Source: Chitinophaga filiformis
GTDB lineage: Bacteria > Bacteroidota > Bacteroidia > Chitinophagales > Chitinophagaceae
Assembly: GCF_023100805.1 (NCBI RefSeq)
Contig: NZ_CP095855.1
Location: 6,365,001-6,429,000, forward strand
DNA: 64,000 nt
Reading direction: 5' to 3'
The notes beneath the pieces are model-generated. The model ran no database searches. It was not told the DNA's origin and saw only the letters and a list, made by a program, of their open reading frames with translations. Positions 59,493 through 64,000 of this stretch are shown here, in pieces. Numbering within the stretch: the stretch's first letter is position 1; the number at the start of each line of letters is the position of its first letter. A program made the translations under genes and the position numbers.

Positions 59493-60065
59493 ATGAAACC
59501 ATTCACCTTGCCCAGGCTATTGCTTGTGATGTGCTGCTGCTTTGCCGCCACAAAAGGATATACCCAGGACCGCCTCAAAACTTTCAAAGACAGTTCAGGC
59601 ACCAGCATCTATAGCATCTACAGAGGCGACACATTGCTCATTTATTGCGATACTGCCTATATACTGAACAAAACCACTTTCAGCATCTACAAAAAATTCT
59701 ATGATAAAACCCGCCAGGGCAACAGCTCTTTTGCAGGTATCATGGCCAGTTATGAAAACATGATCCACCAGCAGGATACCATGCTGCGGCAAAAAGAGAT
59801 CTATTATCAGCAGCTGAAACAACAGTTTGATTCACTGTCCGGCAGCTCACTCGCTTTCATGGACAGAACAAGTACAAGCCTGCAGGGCATCTCTTCGTCT
59901 CTCGATAAAGCCACCACCAGCCTTGTAGAAACACAGAAACTGCTGGCCGACTCCCGTAAGATGCTGGAAGAAGAACGGCGGAAACGGAACTCCCGCGCCC
60001 TGAAATTCGGTATCGGAGGCGCCGTGATAGGAGCGCTTGTTGCCGCGCTCATTGCCGGCAATTAG
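59493..60065 (+). CDS. Exported coiled-coil protein with C-terminal glycine-rich membrane segment
   Basis: A 190-residue protein with a signal peptide (LLLVMCCCFAATKGYTQ). A short N-terminal domain (FKDSSGTSIYSIYRGDTLLIYCD) is followed by coiled-coil helices (MIHQQDTMLRQKEIYYQQLKQQFDSL; LVETQKLLADSRKMLEEERRKR). It ends in a glycine-zipper-like hydrophobic helix (FGIGGAVIGALVAALIAG). No family recognised. Forms a two-gene unit with the upstream coiled-coil gene. Confidence 0.7.
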   Translation: MKPFTLPRLLLVMCCCFAATKGYTQDRLKTFKDSSGTSIYSIYRGDTLLIYCDTAYILNKTTFSIYKKFYDKTRQGNSSFAGIMASYENMIHQQDTMLRQKEIYYQQLKQQFDSLSGSSLAFMDRTSTSLQGISSSLDKATTSLVETQKLLADSRKMLEEERRKRNSRALKFGIGGAVIGALVAALIAGN

Positions 60066-60127
60066 GACCGCCTGTTTTATACAATAACATTTTTAGTAAC
60101 TTGCTTCATTCACCATTCTATCGGGGA

Positions 60128-61006
60128 ATGAAAGCCATCACTACATATAATATATCGAAGCTGTCAAACATCTTTGCATTGACAGACAGGCGTGATGATT
60201 TTCTTTTCATCGGGGAAGAAAATTACACACCATCCACAGAAGAGCCTTTCAGAACAGATACATATGCTATTGCCTTTCTGAAACAGGGACAGCTAAGTGT
60301 TACGGCAGGGCTGAATACCGGTGTCGTTACAGGTCCCTCCCTGCTTACGTTCGGACCATACATTATTCGCAGCATCCATAAAGTGGAGAATAATCCACGC
60401 CTGGACCTCATCTTCTTCAAAGAAAGTTTCTTCCTGGAAAACCAGTCCGATATCTTCTATCTGCTGAAGTACAGCTTCTTTGATAATGAAGATTCACATA
60501 TCATTCCCCTGTCGCCGGAACAATTAAAGCGGTTTTCCGCTATCTATGACCTGCTGCGTGCTACCATGCATGAAGGTCATCCACACAGGGACAACATCGT
60601 CAGAAGTTACCTGAACATCCTGCTCTGCGAAACAGACCTCGCCGCCGCCCCTTTAAAAGAAGCTAACCCGGGAAATACCAGCAGCACACACCCTTTACTG
60701 GCTAACTTTAAAACCCTGCTGACTAAAGAGGTCTTACAGCAACACTCCGTCCGCTTCTATGCTTCCCGGCTGAATGTAACTCCCAAATACCTCTCTGAGC
60801 TCATAAAAGAACAAACCGGGAGGACCGCAGGGGAATGGATAGACCAGACCCTCGTCCTTGAAGCCAAAGTCTTGCTCCAGCGAAAAGACCTCACTATTGC
60901 ACAGATCAGCGACCTGCTCCACTTCTCCGACCAATCCGTTTTCGGTAAATTCTTCAAGGTAAATACCGGCATGTCTCCGCTTAACTACCGGAATTCCCTC
61001 ACCTGA
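60128..61006 (+). CDS. AraC family transcriptional regulator
   Basis: About 292 residues from the ATG at 60128; an upstream in-frame TTG at 60101 is unlikely. N-terminal sensor domain with SVTAGLNTGVVTGPSLLTFGPYI. C-terminal double helix-turn-helix ending IAQISDLLHFSDQSVFGKFFKVNTGMSPLNYRNS. Located before the TetR-efflux operon on the same strand but 145 bp away. Target unknown. Confidence 0.9.
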   Translation: MKAITTYNISKLSNIFALTDRRDDFLFIGEENYTPSTEEPFRTDTYAIAFLKQGQLSVTAGLNTGVVTGPSLLTFGPYIIRSIHKVENNPRLDLIFFKESFFLENQSDIFYLLKYSFFDNEDSHIIPLSPEQLKRFSAIYDLLRATMHEGHPHRDNIVRSYLNILLCETDLAAAPLKEANPGNTSSTHPLLANFKTLLTKEVLQQHSVRFYASRLNVTPKYLSELIKEQTGRTAGEWIDQTLVLEAKVLLQRKDLTIAQISDLLHFSDQSVFGKFFKVNTGMSPLNYRNSLT

Positions 61007-61151
61007 TGACCATTCTTACCTTAAGACCAGGACCACGGAAAAAACAACCCATCTGTTCCCCCAACCGAAAAAATGACGAATAAGGCCGTGTTTCCACCCT
61101 TCCCTGTGGCCCCTTCCTGTGTGACCTTTGTTCTGACAAATCAACGGGATC

Positions 61152-61784
61152 ATGAAAGAACAGAAAAATCGCATCAAAGACCTGCTTCTCATTACAGCAG
61201 AAGTGATGTTTGCGGAGAATGGGTATGAGGGAACCACCGTCAGGGATATTGCTGCCAAAGCGGGGATCAATCCTGCTCTGATCTATTATCATTTTGAATC
61301 AAAAGAGCATCTGTATAGGTCCATCTTTGAGCTGAGGCTTCGCCTGCTGACAGACGCGCTCAATGCCCTGCCGGTGAATACAACAGCCGGCAGCTGCGAA
61401 AGACTGCTTAACTATGTAACTATTTATATCTCGGGTATCAGGGACAATTTTTATTTCTACCGCATTCTGAACAGTGAGGTCTTTTCCTTCCGGAACCCCT
61501 CCTTTAAAACAGCCATCCTCGATACCGTCAAAGCCAGCAGCGATATGTTCAGAGAGGTGATAAGGACAGGCGTTGCAAGGAAAGAATTCCGCGACATTGA
61601 TACAGACCTGTTCCTGATGACGCTATTCCATTTGCTGCATCAGATCATCGGCCGGTCTCCCCTTGCCAGTGAGCTGCTCAACCTGGAAGAGATAACAGAA
61701 GAAAAGATTGCCGACCGCATAAAGAACTTCATCAGTCATCAACTCTGTCCACCGCATACAACCTTGTCACAACAGCCATTATAA
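61152..61784 (+). CDS. TetR/AcrR family regulator of the efflux operon
   Basis: A 210-residue regulator. N-terminal helix-turn-helix (about 8-55): LLLITAEVMFAENGYEGTTVRDIAAKAGINPALIYYHFESKEHLYRSIF. The C-terminal ligand and dimer domain is helical. It is the first gene of the operon, 14 bp before the outer-membrane efflux gene, so it very likely represses it in the absence of a drug-like ligand. Confidence 0.93.
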   Translation: MKEQKNRIKDLLLITAEVMFAENGYEGTTVRDIAAKAGINPALIYYHFESKEHLYRSIFELRLRLLTDALNALPVNTTAGSCERLLNYVTIYISGIRDNFYFYRILNSEVFSFRNPSFKTAILDTVKASSDMFREVIRTGVARKEFRDIDTDLFLMTLFHLLHQIIGRSPLASELLNLEEITEEKIADRIKNFISHQLCPPHTTLSQQPL

Positions 61785-61798
61785 AAGCATCAATTACC

Positions 61799-63124
61799 AT
61801 GAAAAGTATCATTAAACAAGTGCTTATCATCCTGCCTGCGGTCCTTTTTTCTTTCCCTTTGCTTGCACAGGATTCCGTCTATAGAATGTCCTTGCGCGAT
61901 GTCCTGGAACTGGCCAGGCAAAAGAACAGGCAGATCAATATTGCACAAACAGAAGAAGACGCGGTTGATGCAGACCTGAGAGATGCGCAGCTCAGTAAGC
62001 TTCCGCAGGTAAACATCAACGGCAGCTACCAGCGTTTCAGTAAAGTGACACTTTACGATGGTGGCCTGTCTGACGGACATAGCATCAGGCGCCCTCCAAC
62101 GCCCAACAGTGCGGCCCTGGGAATGGAATCAGCCTTTACCCTGTTTGCCGGTGGCAGGCAAAATGCTGCTATCAGGGAACAACAGATCCGGAAAGACCTG
62201 GCATCCCTGAATACACTCGACCTGTCCGGTAATATATTCCTCCAGGCAATATCAGCCTATCTCAATATCATCCGCCTGCAGGAACAGGATACCGTGATCA
62301 ATGAACAGATAAAACGTGCAGAAACACGCGTCAAAAATATAGAAACACTGTTCCGTAACCAGCGGGTAACAAGAAGCGACCTCCTGAGAGCACAGCTCAT
62401 ACTGGACAACCAGCGCCTGAGCCGTGAACAGAACGAAAACGATCTTGCCATTGCCATCTCCAGGCTGAATGTATTACTGGACCTTCCCCGGCGTACACAG
62501 ATCATTCCGACAGATACGGTAAATGGCGAGCAGCCCGGACCTGCCTCACTGGCAGATCTTGTTAACAATGCCCGGGAGACCTCCTACGCCGTATTGAGAT
62601 CCCGACAGCAACTAAAGCTGCAGGAAAACAGGATCAAAGCGATTAAAGGCGCTTACCTGCCTACCCTTCAATTGTATTCTGCCTATGGCGTGAACTATCC
62701 GAACAACCTGGTATTCCCACCGGTCGATCAGGCATATTCAGTCGGATTTATAGGTGTAAAGGCGCAATACAGCCTCTCTTCATTATATCATAATAAGAAT
62801 AAGGAAAAAGCCGCAAAGCTCCGGCTGAACGCATTGCAGACCCAGGAAGCAGCTGTCAGGGACGATGCGGACCAGGAAGCCAATGCGCTTTACATCAAAT
62901 ACAATGAATCGCTCAACAGGATAAGCGTTGCCAGGTCATCTATAGAACAGGCCAGCGCCAACTACAGGATCGTCAGTGCCAAGTACTTCAATCAACTGGC
63001 TTTATTGACAGACCTGCTGGATGCAGACAACCTGTACCTGGAATCAAAATATAATCTTATTAAATCACAGACAGATGCGCTGGCCTTTTATTACAGGTTG
63101 CTGTACACCAGCGGTAAACTCTGA
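61799..63124 (+). CDS. TolC family outer-membrane efflux protein
   Basis: A 441-residue protein with a signal peptide (about 1-24, ending LLAQ). TolC-like marks: MSLRDVLELARQKNRQINIAQ at the mature start, LPQVNINGSYQRFS, and two long helical hairpins (FLQAISAYLNIIRLQEQDTV; YRIVSAKYFNQLALLTDLLDAD). It would form the outer-membrane channel for the membrane-fusion protein encoded next. Confidence 0.93.
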   Translation: MKSIIKQVLIILPAVLFSFPLLAQDSVYRMSLRDVLELARQKNRQINIAQTEEDAVDADLRDAQLSKLPQVNINGSYQRFSKVTLYDGGLSDGHSIRRPPTPNSAALGMESAFTLFAGGRQNAAIREQQIRKDLASLNTLDLSGNIFLQAISAYLNIIRLQEQDTVINEQIKRAETRVKNIETLFRNQRVTRSDLLRAQLILDNQRLSREQNENDLAIAISRLNVLLDLPRRTQIIPTDTVNGEQPGPASLADLVNNARETSYAVLRSRQQLKLQENRIKAIKGAYLPTLQLYSAYGVNYPNNLVFPPVDQAYSVGFIGVKAQYSLSSLYHNKNKEKAAKLRLNALQTQEAAVRDDADQEANALYIKYNESLNRISVARSSIEQASANYRIVSAKYFNQLALLTDLLDADNLYLESKYNLIKSQTDALAFYYRLLYTSGKL

Positions 63125-63161
63125 TGTGCATCTCTTTACTTATTCTTAAACCTTTCACGAT

Positions 63162-64000
63162 ATGTCACAAGCAAACAATACAACAAAAGCACGGATCAGC
63201 CAGCGGATCATGACCACCCTTGCCATCATTATTATACTGATCGCGGTTGTCTATTTCTATCAAATGTTTAATAACGCACGGCTCTTTGAAGAAACCAACG
63301 ATGCCCAGGTGGAGGCGTATATCAACCCGGTATCCGCCAGAGCTGCAGGTTATATTCAACGGATATTGTTTGAAGAAAACCAATGGGTGAACAAGGGCGA
63401 TACCCTCGTCATCCTCGACGACAGGGAATACAGGAACAAAGTACAGGAAGCCGAAGCAGCATTACAGGACGCCTATGCCCAACAGCTTGTGCTCGATGCC
63501 GGTATTTCCGCAGCGCAGTCAGGCACTTATATCAACAAAGACCAGATATCTTCTTCACAGGCCAGGCTATGGCAACAGCAACAGGATATCAAAAGATATG
63601 AGAACCTGGTAAAGGAAGAAGCGGCCACGGGACAGGAATATGAACAGGTAAAAGCGCGCTACGATGTAGCAGTCAGTGAATTTAATGCTGCCAACAATAC
63701 ACTTAAAACCAGCTATTCCAGGATTGATGAACTGAAAAGCAGGAGAAGCCTGCTGGCGGCAGACCTGAAAAGGAAACAAACACAACTGGACTTTGCCCGC
63801 ATCAACCTCGGATACACGGTGATCACCGCACCCTACAGCGGACGCCTTGGCAGAAAGGTGATCCAGGAAGGACAACAGATCCAGGCAGGACAACCACTGG
63901 TCTCTATTGTAAATGAAAACAGTAAATGGGTCACTGCCAATTTTAAGGAGACACAGATGGCGGCTATGCGTGAAGGTAAAACCGTGGACATAAAGATCGA
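63162..64000 (+). CDS. HlyD/EmrA family membrane fusion protein (partial)
   Basis: Runs off the right edge; about 280 residues are visible. N-terminal transmembrane helix (RIMTTLAIIIILIAVVYFYQMF), then the first lipoyl half (VEAYINPVSARAAGYIQRILFEENQWVNKGDTLVILDD). A long coiled coil follows (about 85-210), then the second lipoyl half (YTVITAPYSGRLGRKVIQEGQQIQAGQPLVSIV) and the start of the barrel domain. It should join TolC to an inner-membrane pump, probably an MFS protein beyond the window. Confidence 0.93.
   Translation, partial: MSQANNTTKARISQRIMTTLAIIIILIAVVYFYQMFNNARLFEETNDAQVEAYINPVSARAAGYIQRILFEENQWVNKGDTLVILDDREYRNKVQEAEAALQDAYAQQLVLDAGISAAQSGTYINKDQISSSQARLWQQQQDIKRYENLVKEEAATGQEYEQVKARYDVAVSEFNAANNTLKTSYSRIDELKSRRSLLAADLKRKQTQLDFARINLGYTVITAPYSGRLGRKVIQEGQQIQAGQPLVSIVNENSKWVTANFKETQMAAMREGKTVDIKI

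Overview
The window looks like a chromosomal segment of a Bacteroidetes bacterium, most probably a Chitinophaga-like member of the Chitinophagaceae. The evidence is a type IX secretion (T9SS) adhesin operon with a gliding-type C-terminal sorting domain, PorP/SprF and a PorE-like OmpA protein, GH92/GH27/GH9 and GxGYxYP-type secreted glycan enzymes, many AraC and Crp-like regulators, and promoters carrying the Bacteroidetes -7 element TAnnTTTG. No rRNA, tRNA, CRISPR array or intact insertion sequence was seen. Assignments rest on motif recognition alone; no database search was run.

Layout. 1-3.5 kb: the edge of a prophage or contractile tail module (tail tube, DUF2586 sheath, amidase, holin-like protein, and two phage-associated small proteins). 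4-16.5 kb: single genes and small regulatory pairs (serine hydrolase, sulfatase, AraC regulator, alpha/beta hydrolase, a lipoprotein, msrA, and a GNAT/PaiB pair divergent from a MocR-type regulator). 16.8-26 kb: a GxGYxYP glycosidase, a Crp-like regulator divergent from an NAD(P)-binding epimerase-like protein, an AraC regulator, a methyltransferase, an HxlR/DoxX divergent pair, a PhnA-like protein, and a second Crp-like gene whose 3' end is tandemly triplicated. 26-36.6 kb: GH92, DinB, a Rof-like Rho-binding protein, a TIM-barrel-like secreted protein, a two-gene ABC exporter, and GH27 with a convergent AraC gene. 36.7-46.9 kb: an SDR, a NAGPA-like phosphodiester glycosidase, an apparent nicotinamide riboside uptake and salvage operon (TonB receptor, PnuC, NadR), a Sel1-repeat protein, GH9, a TlpA-like thioredoxin protein and a DUF1801 protein. 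47-60 kb: the T9SS adhesin operon (about 2,570-residue DUF11-repeat adhesin, then PorP/SprF, then PorE-like protein), divergent from a LuxR-type regulator with a degenerate receiver domain and a pair of coiled-coil membrane proteins. 60-64 kb: an AraC regulator and a TetR-TolC-HlyD efflux operon that runs off the window.

The most unusual items are three. First, a 143-bp tandem triplication of the 3' end of a Crp-like gene: each extra unit is an open 48-codon frame that starts on an ATGA overlap with the previous stop, and the unit differences are almost all synonymous. Second, a related decayed repeat of the 3' end of nadR. Third, the T9SS adhesin locus with its higher-order DUF11 repeats, a palindrome next to a textbook Bacteroidetes promoter, and a pseudo-receiver regulator. 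Several long inverted repeats outside ordinary terminators are also reported.
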